A stretch of DNA of 64,000 nt from Xaviernesmea oryzae (GTDB lineage: Bacteria; Pseudomonadota; Alphaproteobacteria; Rhizobiales; Rhizobiaceae): NCBI RefSeq assembly GCF_900177415.1, contig NZ_FXAF01000011.1:1088013-1152012 (forward strand), given 5' to 3'. Made by a program: the position numbers and the translations under genes. Within the stretch, counting starts at the first letter, position 1; each line of letters opens with the position of its first letter. Under the pieces are notes generated by a model. It worked only from the letters and a program-made list of their open reading frames with translations. It searched no databases and had not been told where the DNA came from. Below are positions 1 to 8,591 of the stretch, piece by piece.

Positions 1-1829
1 CCCCCTTGCGTGACGAGAACGGCGAACTCGTCGGCGCCGTAAACATGCTGCTCGACATCAGCGAACATAAGAAGGCCGAACGGAGGCTGCGGCAGAACGA
101 GGCCTGGCTCGCCGGCCAGAAGGAGGCGTTCCAGGCGGCCATGAACGGCGCTCCGCTGGAAAAGTCGCTCGGCATCCTCATCGAGACCGCGATGAAGCAG
201 GCGGAAAGCGAACGCCGATGCGCCTTCTACATCGCCAATCCCGAGGGCACCGAACTGCGGCATGTCGTCGGCATGCCGGACGGCTACGTCAAATGCGTGG
301 ACGGCTTGAAAATCGGCCCCGGCTCGCTGCCTTGCGGCCTTGCGGTCCACCGCGGCGAACCGGTCATCATGCCCGATGTCCTGGAGGAGCCCGTCTGGGA
401 ACCATGGGCGTGGCTCGCACGGGAATTCGACTTCCGCGGCTGCTGGTCCTTCCCGATCGAAACGGCCTCGGGCAAGGTCGTCGGCTCCTTCGCCATGTAT
501 TTCAAGGAGCCGAACGGAGCGGCCGACCGCGACCGGGAACTCGCCGCCGCCCTTGCCCACACGGCATCGATCATCATTTCCCGGCATCAGGAAAGCCTGG
601 AGCGGGAGCGGATCAGCCAGGCGCTGCGGGAATCCGAGAGAAACCTCGCCGCCGAACTTGCCGCCGCGCGGCACCTGCAGAGCATCAGCACCTCCCTCAT
701 CCGGGAAGGCGACGTGGAGGCGCTCTATGCCCAGATCGTCGAAGCGGCCGGCGAGGTCATGCATTCGGACATGGCGAGCATCCAGGTGCTCGATCATGAG
801 AATGACGCGCTCCGGCTGATCGCCCACAAGGGGTTCGACGCGGAGGCCGAAGCCACCTGGCGCTGGATCGAACACGACGACGCGACCAGTTGCGGCCATG
901 CCCTGAAAACGAAGACGCGGATCGTGGTTCCCGATATCGAGGCGGACGAATTCATGGCCTGTACGCCCGCTCAGGAACAATACCGCAAAGCCGGCATCCG
1001 GGCGGTGCAGTCCACTCCGCTCGTCGGGCGCGCGGGCCACTCGCTCGGCATGATCTCGACGCACTGGCGCATGCCGCATGAACCTTCCGAACGGGACCTG
1101 CGGATCTTCGACGTTCTGGCGAGGCAGGCGGCAGATCTCATCGAGCGCAAGGAATCGGAAGATGCCCTGCAGCGCCGGGCGGCGCAGCTGCGCCTGCTCC
1201 TCGACGAACTCAATCACCGGGTCAAGAACACGCTCGCGACGGTCCAGTCGATCGCGCACCAGACGTTGCGGCATGCCCCGACGATGGCGGAAGGCCGAAA
1301 GTCGCTCGATGCGCGTCTGATCGCGCTTTCCAGGGCGCACAACGTGCTGACCCGCGAGCACTGGGAGGGCGCGAACCTGCGCGAACTCGTCGCGGAGGCC
1401 CTGGCGGCCTATTCGAACGGCAGCGGCCCCCGCCGCTTCGACGTTTCAGGCAACGACATCAGGTTGCTTCCGAAGGCCGGGCTGGCGATCTCGATGGCCC
1501 TTCACGAGCTCGCCACCAATGCGGTGAAATACGGCGCCCTGTCCAACGAAAACGGCCATGTCAGAATTCGCTGGGGAGGAGGAGAGGATGCGCAGCTCTT
1601 TCGTCTCGAATGGAGCGAGATCGACGGACCGCCGATCGAACAGCCGCGCAGGCTCGGCTTCGGATCGCGCCTGATCAAGCATGGGCTTGCCCAGGATCTG
1701 GGCGGCGTCGTCGAACTCCATTTCGAGCCGGACGGGCTGGTCTTCGCGATCGACGCTCCCTTGAAGGAATTGTGCGGCGGCGACGACAAACCGCATCCGC
1801 GGCCCCTGGACGATCGATGGGAGAGGTAG
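1..1829 (+). CDS. HWE-family sensor histidine kinase with GAF domains (5' end missing)
   Basis: This is a sensor kinase that should autophosphorylate and pass phosphate to the response regulator immediately downstream. The visible part opens with the end of a PAS/PAC domain (ISEHKKAE). Two GAF-like regions follow, at about residues 45-200 and 225-385 counted from the first ATG at 6. The dimerisation box ELNHRVKNTLATVQ carries the likely phospho-histidine near residue 404. The C-terminal ATPase domain contains WSE (residues 536-538), the W-x-E signature that separates HWE kinases from ordinary HisKA kinases. No membrane segment is visible, so it looks cytoplasmic, though the missing N terminus could change that. 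The open frame continues to the window edge, so the true start lies upstream. The stop is 4 bases before the next gene, which points to one transcript. The sensed signal cannot be inferred. Confidence 0.88.
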   Translation, partial: PLRDENGELVGAVNMLLDISEHKKAERRLRQNEAWLAGQKEAFQAAMNGAPLEKSLGILIETAMKQAESERRCAFYIANPEGTELRHVVGMPDGYVKCVDGLKIGPGSLPCGLAVHRGEPVIMPDVLEEPVWEPWAWLAREFDFRGCWSFPIETASGKVVGSFAMYFKEPNGAADRDRELAAALAHTASIIISRHQESLERERISQALRESERNLAAELAAARHLQSISTSLIREGDVEALYAQIVEAAGEVMHSDMASIQVLDHENDALRLIAHKGFDAEAEATWRWIEHDDATSCGHALKTKTRIVVPDIEADEFMACTPAQEQYRKAGIRAVQSTPLVGRAGHSLGMISTHWRMPHEPSERDLRIFDVLARQAADLIERKESEDALQRRAAQLRLLLDELNHRVKNTLATVQSIAHQTLRHAPTMAEGRKSLDARLIALSRAHNVLTREHWEGANLRELVAEALAAYSNGSGPRRFDVSGNDIRLLPKAGLAISMALHELATNAVKYGALSNENGHVRIRWGGGEDAQLFRLEWSEIDGPPIEQPRRLGFGSRLIKHGLAQDLGGVVELHFEPDGLVFAIDAPLKELCGGDDKPHPRPLDDRWER

Positions 1830-1833
1830 AGAA

Positions 1834-2208
1834 TTGCCGGCCGCGGAAAGCAGATTGACGGGCAAGCGCGTATTGGTCGTCGAGGACGAGGCATTGGTCA
1901 CGATGCTTCTGGAAGAAGGGCTGATCGACATGGGCTGCGAGATCGCCGATACGGCATCGCGGCTGGACGACGCCCTGGAAAAGGCCAATTCCCTGCTCTT
2001 CGACGTCGCGATCCTCGACGTCAACCTGCACGGACAAAAGACGTTTCCGATCGCCGAGGTCCTGAGCAGCCGAGGCATACCTTTCGTATTCTCGACGGGC
2101 TACGAGGCCTCCAGCCTCCCCCTCTCGCTGCAGCAGGCGCCTGTTCTCCAGAAACCGTTCCAGCAACAGGACCTGGAGCAGGCGCTCGGCACCGCGCTCG
2201 GCGTGTAG
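1834..2208 (+). CDS. Single-domain response regulator (CheY-like receiver)
   Basis: This is a 124-residue stand-alone receiver domain with no output domain. The receiver residues are visible: the acidic pocket E17-D18-E19, the probable phospho-acceptor D62 in ILDVN, the S/T position at T88 in FSTGY, and K107 in LQKPF. It starts at a TTG preceded by GAGAGG, 4 bases after the HWE kinase stop, so it is almost certainly translated from the same message. It is the obvious partner of that kinase. Similar stand-alone receivers beside HWE kinases are common in rhizobia and act through protein-protein contact or as phosphate sinks. Which of these applies here cannot be read from the sequence. Confidence 0.85.
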   Translation: MPAAESRLTGKRVLVVEDEALVTMLLEEGLIDMGCEIADTASRLDDALEKANSLLFDVAILDVNLHGQKTFPIAEVLSSRGIPFVFSTGYEASSLPLSLQQAPVLQKPFQQQDLEQALGTALGV

Positions 2209-2311
2209 CGCCGTGCCCGCCGGGACAGGCGCCGCATTGAATCGAAAACCGAGGAGATGTCCCCATCCCCTCGGAAAGATTCGCATTTCGAACGTTCAGC
2301 TGGGATGCGCC

Positions 2312-2782
2312 TCAGAACGTCTTGGCGACCTCTTCGAGCTGGCCGGCGACGATGCCCCAGCCCTCATGGAAACCCATGTCCTCGTGGGCTTTCTTGTCTT
2401 CCTCCGTCCAATGGAGCGCCGTCGCGGTATATTTCGTGCGCCCGTTGCCGAGATCCTCGAACTCGACGATCGCCGTCATGAACGGCTTTTCGGAAGGCAC
2501 CCAGCCTGCGGTATACGCATCGGTGAAGACGAGTTTCCTGTTCGGCACCACTTCCAGATAGACGCCGTAATTGGGAATCTTCTCGCCGTTCGGCCCCTCC
2601 ATCAGGATGTAGCTCTCGCCGCCGGGACGAACGTCGGAACGGGCATCGGTGACCTTCCAGGGCTTCGGGCAGAACCATTCGCCCATGCGCTCCGGCGTGG
2701 TCCAGGCCTTGTAGAGTTTTTCGGCGGGAACGTTCATCTCACGCACGAGCTGCAGCGAGTGGGTGGCGGTGTTGGCAATCAT
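2312..2782 (-). CDS. SRPBCC (AHSA1/START-fold) protein
   Basis: This 156-residue protein has the AHSA1-type SRPBCC pattern: an N-terminal strand LQLVREMNVPAEKLYKAWTT followed by PERMGEWF, and a long C-terminal helix ending GWGIVAGQLEEVAKTF. Such proteins have a hydrophobic cavity and bind lipophilic ligands, but the ligand cannot be predicted. I chose the ATG at 2782 over an in-frame start 51 bases upstream because AGGGAGACAGGAAA precedes it directly and the domain begins a few residues later. It lies about 100 bases downstream of an ECF42-type sigma gene on the same strand. AHSA1 proteins often travel with ECF42 sigma and DGPF genes, so it is probably part of that operon. Confidence 0.85.
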   Translation of the reverse strand: MIANTATHSLQLVREMNVPAEKLYKAWTTPERMGEWFCPKPWKVTDARSDVRPGGESYILMEGPNGEKIPNYGVYLEVVPNRKLVFTDAYTAGWVPSEKPFMTAIVEFEDLGNGRTKYTATALHWTEEDKKAHEDMGFHEGWGIVAGQLEEVAKTF

Positions 2783-2881
2783 TTTCCTGTCTCCCTTGAG
2801 TTTTGAGCAACATCTCATCCGATGTTGCCCCAAGGACGCGCGGCCGGCATCGAATGCGACAACGGTCCGAATTTTTTCCCG

Positions 2882-4138
2882 TCATTCCACCGGAGAGGCG
2901 ACGGCGCCGAGCTTGTCGATCTGCTGGCGGATATGGGCGCATTCGGCCGGCGAGTTGGCGAGCGCGATCGCCCGGTCGAAGGCCTCCCGCGCCTGCCTGT
3001 TGCGGCCGCCCTGCATCAGCAGCCCTCCCCTGACGCCGTGGAAATAGAAATAGCCGTCGAGCTTTTCGGCGAGCGGGGCGATCAGCTCTAGGGCCTTCTC
3101 CGGGCCTTCCAGCTTGGAGACCGCGACCGCCCGGTTGAGCGTCACGACCGGCGACGGCTGGATGCGCTCCAGGAGGCCGTAGAGCATGTCGATCTCCCTC
3201 CAGTCCGTCTCCTTGGACGTCGCGGCCCGGGCATGCAGGGCCGAGATCGCCGCCTGAACCTGGTAGGGACCGGGCCGGCGGTGACGGATCGCCTTGTCGA
3301 GCAGCGCCAGCGCCTCGTTGATCAGTGCGCGGTTCCACAGGCTCCGGTCCTGGTCTTCGAGCAGAATGATCTGGCCGTCCTTGTCGAAACGCGCTTTCGC
3401 CCGGGAATGCTGCAGCAGCATCAGCGCGGCGAGCCCCATGATTTCCGGCTCGGCCGGGAAGATGCGCAGAAGCAATCGCGCGAGCCTGATCGCCTCCTCG
3501 CAGAAGGCGGCATTGTCCGGATTGGTGATGCCGGAGGAATAGCCCTCGTTGAAGATGAGATAGATCATCGAGGAGACGATGCCGAGGCGCTCGGCCCGTT
3601 CCTGCGCGCCCGGCGTCTCGAAGGGCACGCCGGCTTTCGCCACGCGCGCCTTGGCGCGGGTGATGCGCTGCTCCATCGCCGCTTCGCTGACGAGGAAGGC
3701 GCGGGCGATCTGCGGCACGCTGAGGCCCGAGACGATCCGCAGCGCCAGAGCGATCTGCTGGGTGTTCGGCAGGTCCGGATGGCAGCAGATGAACATCAGG
3801 CGAAGGATGTCGTCGCGATAGTTGGAATTGTCGAGCCGGTCGGCGATGTCGGTCTCGGCATCGGAAAGATCGGAGAGCACCTCCTCTTCCGGCAGCGGAT
3901 CGTTCTTCGAGCGCTTGCGGACCGCATCGATGCCGCTGTTGCGGCCGACGAAGATCAGCCAGGCGGCCGGATCGCGCGGCGGCCCCTTGTCGGGCCAGGT
4001 GCGGATGGCGCGCAGGCACGCTTCCTGAAAGGCTTCCTCCGCGGTGTCGAGATCGCGGAAATAGCGCAACAGCGCGCCGAGCGCCTGCGGCCGGGCCGCC
4101 GTCAGCGCAAGTTCGATCCAGGCAATGTCCGTCGTCAT
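2882..4138 (-). CDS. ECF-family RNA polymerase sigma factor with C-terminal extension (ECF42 type)
   Basis: This 418-residue protein is about twice the length of an ordinary ECF sigma factor. Sigma region 2 lies at about residues 10-80 (RYFRDLDTAEEAFQEACLRA, then AAWLIFVGRNSGIDAVRK). Region 4, with a helix-turn-helix, lies at about 115-170 (LSVPQIARAFLVSEAAMEQR). The remaining 230 or so residues match the DUF6596/TPR-like extension of ECF42 factors. In that group the extension, not a classical anti-sigma factor, is thought to control activity. Its ATG overlaps the stop of the DGPF gene upstream as ATGA, so the two are translationally coupled. The DGPF-ECF42 pairing is a known genomic association. 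No anti-sigma gene is visible nearby. Confidence 0.9.
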   Translation of the reverse strand: MTTDIAWIELALTAARPQALGALLRYFRDLDTAEEAFQEACLRAIRTWPDKGPPRDPAAWLIFVGRNSGIDAVRKRSKNDPLPEEEVLSDLSDAETDIADRLDNSNYRDDILRLMFICCHPDLPNTQQIALALRIVSGLSVPQIARAFLVSEAAMEQRITRAKARVAKAGVPFETPGAQERAERLGIVSSMIYLIFNEGYSSGITNPDNAAFCEEAIRLARLLLRIFPAEPEIMGLAALMLLQHSRAKARFDKDGQIILLEDQDRSLWNRALINEALALLDKAIRHRRPGPYQVQAAISALHARAATSKETDWREIDMLYGLLERIQPSPVVTLNRAVAVSKLEGPEKALELIAPLAEKLDGYFYFHGVRGGLLMQGGRNRQAREAFDRAIALANSPAECAHIRQQIDKLGAVASPVE

Positions 4139-4509
4139 GTTTTGATTTCCCCCGGATGGAAGACGTAGAAGGGCCGTATCTCGTAGGAGGTAGACCCGGG
4201 ATTGACCTTGGAAAGCTCCTTCGAAAAGGCGACCGCCTCTTCGAGCGTCTCGACATCGACCGTATAGAAGCCGAGCAGCACTTCCTTGGTCTCGGCGAAG
4301 GGACCGTCGAGCACCAGAGGCTCGTCCTTGCCCTTGCGCACGGTGGTGGCGGCAGTCGTCGGCATCAGCCGGCCGGTGGGACCGAGCTTGCCGGCCCGCG
4401 CCATCGGCTCCTGGACCGCGTAGAGCTTGGCCATGACGGCATCCTCCTCCTCCTTCGACCAGGCGAAGACGGTTTCCTCATGGGCGTAGCAAAGGATGGC
4501 ATAAAGCAT
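4135..4509 (-). CDS. YCII-related DGPF-domain protein
   Basis: This 124-residue protein carries the family signature LDGPFAETKEVLLGFY. It begins MLYAILCYAHEE, which gives a YCII-type ferredoxin-like fold. Such proteins are routinely encoded beside ECF42 sigma factors. Their biochemical role is unsettled, so I assign none. AGGAGAAGGAGACAGAC sits directly in front of the ATG, a strong ribosome site, and the stop overlaps the sigma factor start as ATGA. It is the first gene of a likely three-gene minus-strand operon: DGPF, sigma factor, SRPBCC protein. The promoter should lie between 4510 and the palindromic element starting near 4609. Confidence 0.87.
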   Translation of the reverse strand: MLYAILCYAHEETVFAWSKEEEDAVMAKLYAVQEPMARAGKLGPTGRLMPTTAATTVRKGKDEPLVLDGPFAETKEVLLGFYTVDVETLEEAVAFSKELSKVNPGSTSYEIRPFYVFHPGEIKT

Positions 4510-4608
4510 GTCTGTCTCCTTCTCCTGTGAAAGACGAAGGAGTAGCGGTCTTCCCGACAGGACGCATCAAAAAATCTGAAGCGGGGAATTTATTGGCAAG
4601 TAGGCTCA

Positions 4609-4787
4609 CCCCCCTCTGCCCTGCCGGGCATCTCCCCCACAAGGGGGGAGATCGGATAGCAGCAAGCTCTCTTCCTCGACAAAGATTCGAGACTGCCGAA
4701 ATAAATCCTCCCTTAATGGCTCGGAAGCCGGTGCATCCTGCCGATCTCCCCCCGTGTGGGGGAGATGCCCGGCAGGGCAGAGGGGGG
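4609..4787. repeat. Composite palindromic intergenic element, copy 1
   Basis: Two near-identical 47-bp arms face each other, at 4609-4655 and 4741-4787, with 85 bp between them. Each arm contains CTGCCCTGCCGGGCATCTCC and a small internal palindrome of the type CTCCCCC-ACAA/GTGT-GGGGGGAG. The same arms recur at 18581-18757 with almost the same spacing, while the two spacers look unrelated. This resembles the Rhizobium-specific intergenic mosaic elements. It fills most of the 4510-4966 gap, in which I see no convincing gene; the open frames across it differ in sense and lack ribosome sites. Confidence 0.8.
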
Positions 4788-4966
4788 TATATCCCGCACC
4801 GCCCCAAATTCGCGGCTTCACGGATCGGCATCATCGGCATTCTGCACGAGCGGATGGATTTACCCGTGCGTCTGGCGGAGGATTTGCTACATATCGCCAA
4901 ACGGAATGCGGACGAATCCTGATCCGTCTGCGCCCGCCTTCGATCCCGTCATCCCAAGGACATCCC

Positions 4967-5671
4967 ATGGCCGATCTTTCAAGCTTCCCCATCGCCTCCA
5001 AATGGCCCGCCAACGATCCGAACGTCCTGCAGCTCTATTCGACGCCGACGCCGAACGGCGTGAAGGTGTCGATCATGCTGGAGGAGATCGGCCTGCCCTA
5101 CGAGCCGCATTTCATCAATATCGGCGCCGACGAGACCTGGGGGCCGGAATATCTGTCGCTCAACCCGAACGGCAAGATCCCGGCGATCATCGATCCGGAC
5201 GGCCCCGGCGGCAAGCCGCTCGGCCTTTTCGAATCCGGCGCGATCCTGCTCTATCTCGCCGAAAAGACCGGCAAGCTGCTGCCGGCCGATCCGGCCAAGC
5301 GCTACGAGACGATCCAGTGGGTGTTTTTCCAGATGGCCGGCATCGGCCCGATGTTCGGCCAGCTCGGCTTCTTCCACAAGTTCGCCGGCAAGGATATCGA
5401 GGACAAGCGCCCGCGCGACCGCTACGCCAAGGAATCGCACCGCCTCATCCGCGTCATCGAAACGCGGCTTCAGGGCCGCGACTGGATCATGGGCGACGAA
5501 TACACAATCGCCGACATTTCCATGCTCGGCTGGGTGCGCAACCTGATCGGCTTCTATGGCGCCGGCGAGCTTATTGAATACGATCAGCTGAAGCTCGTGC
5601 CGCAATGGCTGGAACGCGGGCTCGCGCGGCCCGCCGTACAGCGCGGCCTCGACATTCCGAAACGCCCCTGA
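4967..5671 (+). CDS. Glutathione S-transferase (nu class-like)
   Basis: This is a 234-residue cytosolic glutathione transferase. The N-terminal thioredoxin-like domain begins LYSTPTPNGVKVSIMLEEIG and carries NPNGKIPAI and the glutathione-binding FESGAILLYLAEKTG. The C-terminal helical domain contains the usual YTIADISMLGWV. The TPNGVK motif and the overall pattern fit the nu class (YfcG/YghU-like), whose members often show disulfide-bond reductase activity with glutathione. I chose the ATG at 4967 because AAGGA sits 6 bases upstream; the longer open frame reads into the palindromic element. The 3' end is odd: a 14-bp unit is tandemly repeated across the stop codon (5659-5694). Confidence 0.9.
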   Translation: MADLSSFPIASKWPANDPNVLQLYSTPTPNGVKVSIMLEEIGLPYEPHFINIGADETWGPEYLSLNPNGKIPAIIDPDGPGGKPLGLFESGAILLYLAEKTGKLLPADPAKRYETIQWVFFQMAGIGPMFGQLGFFHKFAGKDIEDKRPRDRYAKESHRLIRVIETRLQGRDWIMGDEYTIADISMLGWVRNLIGFYGAGELIEYDQLKLVPQWLERGLARPAVQRGLDIPKRP

Positions 5672-5694
5672 CGAAACGCCCCTGACGAAACGCC
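5659..5694 (+). repeat. Short tandem repeat across a stop codon
   Basis: The unit GAAACGCCCCTGAC occurs at 5659-5672 and 5673-5686, followed by a partial third copy to 5694. The TGA within the first unit ends the glutathione transferase, so the second copy is untranslated. Confidence 0.8.
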
Positions 5695-5732
5695 GTAGCG
5701 GCCCTATCTTTTCGGGAAAACAGAGGTATCAG

Positions 5733-6188
5733 ATGCCCAAACCCACGCTCCCCATGGAAGGCGGATGCCGCTGCGGACAGGTCCGCTTCAGGATCAGTGC
5801 GGCCCCCATCCTCACCATGGCCTGCCATTGCACCGGTTGCCAGAGGATGACTGCCAGCGCTTTTTCGCTCTCCGCTGCGATCCCCGCCGCAGGCTTCGAG
5901 ATCATAGAGGGCGAGCCGGTGATCGGCGGCCTGCATGGCGCGGACGCTCATCACTATCACTGCCCTCATTGCAAGAGCTGGATGTTCACCAAGCCCAGAG
6001 GCATGGACTGGTTCGTCAATATCCGGCCGACCATGCTCGACGATGCAAGCTGGTTCGTGCCCTTCATCGAGACCTACACCTCGGAAAAACTCCCTTGGGC
6101 GGCCACCCCTGCCGCCCATTCCTACGAGGGCTTCCCGCCCTTCGAGACCTACGAGGCGCTCGTGAAGGAATTCGCGGAAAGAGCCTGA
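5733..6188 (+). CDS. GFA-family (CENP-V/GFA fold) zinc-binding protein
   Basis: This 151-residue protein has the cysteine pattern of the glutathione-dependent formaldehyde-activating enzyme family: GGCRCGQVRF near the N terminus, then MACHCTGCQRMTASAF, then YHCPHCKSWMFT. These cysteines bind two zinc ions in the family. Most family members are not true formaldehyde-activating enzymes, so a substrate should not be inferred. The ATG is preceded by AGAGGT. It follows a glutathione transferase by about 60 bases on the same strand, so co-transcription is possible. It converges with the protease-nuclease gene that ends 14 bases downstream. Confidence 0.87.
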   Translation: MPKPTLPMEGGCRCGQVRFRISAAPILTMACHCTGCQRMTASAFSLSAAIPAAGFEIIEGEPVIGGLHGADAHHYHCPHCKSWMFTKPRGMDWFVNIRPTMLDDASWFVPFIETYTSEKLPWAATPAAHSYEGFPPFETYEALVKEFAERA

Positions 6189-6202
6189 CGCAATCCGGCG
6201 GA

Positions 6203-8398
6203 TCAGCCGAGCCCTCTGACGTCCGAGAGGTTCGCGACGTCGACGGCCTGCTGCCCCGCCATCGTGTCTCGGTCGAGAAGTTTCCCGTCGAAGACCACGC
6301 CCGCCTTCGATGCGATCTCCGTGAGCGGCACCTGATGGCGCTTGAAGCGGCCGGGTCCGAAGCGTTCGATGCCGAACCGGTCGACCACGGTCTTCTGGCT
6401 GAGGATGAAGCCGAAGACTTTCAGCTGCTTGGCGTTCTTCGGGCCTTCCGCGACGCAGACGATCTTCCAGAACTCGATCGGATACTGTATCTCGCCGCGG
6501 CCGAAATCGGCGGAAGGGTCCTCGCCCGACAGGATCGGCCCCGCCAGGATGCATGCCTTGGTGTCGCCGTCCTTGCGGCTCTGCTGGATATGGTTCTCCA
6601 GCGCGCCCCACAGTCCCTCCATTCCGGCGTAGGACCGATTGTATGCACCGGGCGTGGACTGGTTGAAGGCCTCGTGCTGCGGCGTGCAGTTCGTCCAGTG
6701 GAACGTGTCGGAATTGGCGAACTCGATCTCCAGCTCCGTCTCGCCCCAGGCATTGTCCTGGCGCCGGACCATATGGCCGCGGTCGATATTGCCGGCCGGC
6801 TTGTAGAAATCCGCGTCGAATATCTGCACCGCCGCGGGAATGCGCGGATCGGGAATCCAGCGGTCCCGCCCGAACTCCTCGCGGTTCTTTTCGGATTTGT
6901 ATCTGGGATCGTAGTCGACGTTGACGGCCGACCACATCTGCAGCCGGCGCGGCTTGTTCATCATCAGCTCGAAATGATGGTATCTCAGGACCAGCGGCTT
7001 GCCGTCCTCGTCTTTCAGGATTTCATGCAGGCGCTCCTCGGCAACCGAAGGCACCGGCACCGAAATTCCGCTGCCGAGGAAATCCGGATCGTATCCGCCG
7101 CGGCTGTCGTAATCGGGATCGAAGCGGATCGATTTCTCCTCCGCTTTCGGCAGTTCGGGCGCCGTGACGGGAAGCGGCGCGGCGAGGACGGGACCGCCGC
7201 CCGCGTTCACGTTGATCGTCACCGGTCCGGTGAAGGTGAATTGCACGCCCCCCATGATGCTTCCCCCCTGTGGCACACCCTGTGCTGTCCCCTGCGCTGC
7301 CGATCCTGCTCCTGAAACGCCGATATTGACGGTCTGAACCGTTTCCTGGCCACCGACGGCGTCCATCGCCTCCTGGACCGGATCGGTCGTGGTCGCCAGG
7401 AGGCCGTTCAATATCTGCTGCCTGGCGGTATCCTGCAGGACCATCGCCGAAAGCCGCCTGACGATCGCGCTGACGCGGGCGCCCTCGTTGGCGATCCAGT
7501 GGACCTTGTCGTCGCCCATGTTCTTGGTCCAGAAGCTGCCGTCGCGGGCGACCACGCGCCCGTTGCGCATCTGCGGAATGGAGGCATGATGCAGGGCGAC
7601 CAGTTCCCAGTTCTCGCTGAAGGCCGGCGAGCCGGACGAGCCTTCCAGCGTATCGGTCTCGTAGTGGAGAAAGCCTTCCGCATCGAGGATGTCGACCAGC
7701 CGGTTCTGCGAAATGGCGTATTGCTTCGGCCCGCCTTCCGGATGCTGGATGATGTTGACCGGGTCCCCCTTGAGGATCTTCGGCGTCGCCTCGATCAGCG
7801 TGTTCTGTCCGAGATCGGCAAGCGCCTCGCCGGTGATGGCCCTCGGCTTCACGGCGACGATGGCGAAATCGAGCTTCTGGTCGGTGACATAGAAGCGGTC
7901 GGCATCGATCTCGAAGACGATGCCGCGCTCGAGGCCGCGTTCCGTCTTCTCGTAAAGGAAGTTCGCGGCGCAGTTCCGGCAGTCCGCCTCGCTCGGGAAC
8001 ACGTGCCAGTTCGTCATCAGCAGGCCCGGCGCGACGATGAAGCCCGTGGCGAACCCTTCCAGCTCGATGTCGCTGCCGCCGAAGGCCGCGATCCGGGCGA
8101 CGGACCGGCCGGCCTTGCGGGCCGTGTCGCTCGGCACGACGTCGACGAAATCCAGCGTCGCCCCCATCTTGCGCTCGATGCCGAACGGCAAAGGTGCCGC
8201 ACCCGACCGCAGCCGGTTGATGCACGAAACGCGCCGGCGAAACGTCATCTGGCGTTCGGGACTGTCTGCCGCACCCGGCCCGTTCTCGGCGATCCGCCGC
8301 TTGTTTTCCTCGCGCTCGGCGGTGCGCTGCTGATAACGCTCCACCGCGGCGCGCTGCACGACGAGACGCGCCTCCCGCAGTCGATCCAATCGCGCCAT
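6203..8398 (-). CDS. Trypsin-like serine protease fused to a DNA/RNA non-specific endonuclease
   Basis: This 731-residue protein joins two enzyme domains that are normally separate. Residues 1-50 are charged and helical with no signal peptide. Residues 95-320 form a V8/trypsin-like protease with the triad visible: H132 in TNWHVF, D177 in KLDFAIV and S255 in EGSSGSPAF. Residues 355-405 are a Gly/Gln-rich linker. Residues 440-710 form a NUC1-type endonuclease: DRGH (539-542, likely catalytic H542), N570 within TNCTPQ and FN at 578-579, plus ENHI near 601 as a possible metal ligand. GGGGGGCGGG precedes the ATG. It stands alone between metabolic genes, with no toxin-immunity partner visible. Lack of an export signal suggests it acts inside the cell. 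A role in defence or regulated cell death is inference only. Confidence 0.85.
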   Translation of the reverse strand: MARLDRLREARLVVQRAAVERYQQRTAEREENKRRIAENGPGAADSPERQMTFRRRVSCINRLRSGAAPLPFGIERKMGATLDFVDVVPSDTARKAGRSVARIAAFGGSDIELEGFATGFIVAPGLLMTNWHVFPSEADCRNCAANFLYEKTERGLERGIVFEIDADRFYVTDQKLDFAIVAVKPRAITGEALADLGQNTLIEATPKILKGDPVNIIQHPEGGPKQYAISQNRLVDILDAEGFLHYETDTLEGSSGSPAFSENWELVALHHASIPQMRNGRVVARDGSFWTKNMGDDKVHWIANEGARVSAIVRRLSAMVLQDTARQQILNGLLATTTDPVQEAMDAVGGQETVQTVNIGVSGAGSAAQGTAQGVPQGGSIMGGVQFTFTGPVTINVNAGGGPVLAAPLPVTAPELPKAEEKSIRFDPDYDSRGGYDPDFLGSGISVPVPSVAEERLHEILKDEDGKPLVLRYHHFELMMNKPRRLQMWSAVNVDYDPRYKSEKNREEFGRDRWIPDPRIPAAVQIFDADFYKPAGNIDRGHMVRRQDNAWGETELEIEFANSDTFHWTNCTPQHEAFNQSTPGAYNRSYAGMEGLWGALENHIQQSRKDGDTKACILAGPILSGEDPSADFGRGEIQYPIEFWKIVCVAEGPKNAKQLKVFGFILSQKTVVDRFGIERFGPGRFKRHQVPLTEIASKAGVVFDGKLLDRDTMAGQQAVDVANLSDVRGLG

Positions 8399-8591
8399 TC
8401 CCGCCCCCCAAAGTACAGCTGGATTTCACGACTATAGATGGAATACGTAACAGTTCAATGGCAGCTTCAGGCTGCACCAATACTTTCCATTCCCTTCGTT
8501 TTTTTTCGTCAGCGCCTGTCGGAATTGGGTCGCGGCATCCGTCCTTGGTGAGGTTCGATCCGGACCTCGATTGAAGAAGGAGGGCGTTTCC

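Noticed and set aside
4527..4922. Overlapping open frames on both strands in the palindromic region
   Set aside because: They read straight through repeat arms, lack ribosome sites and disagree in frame; the repeats explain the open frames.
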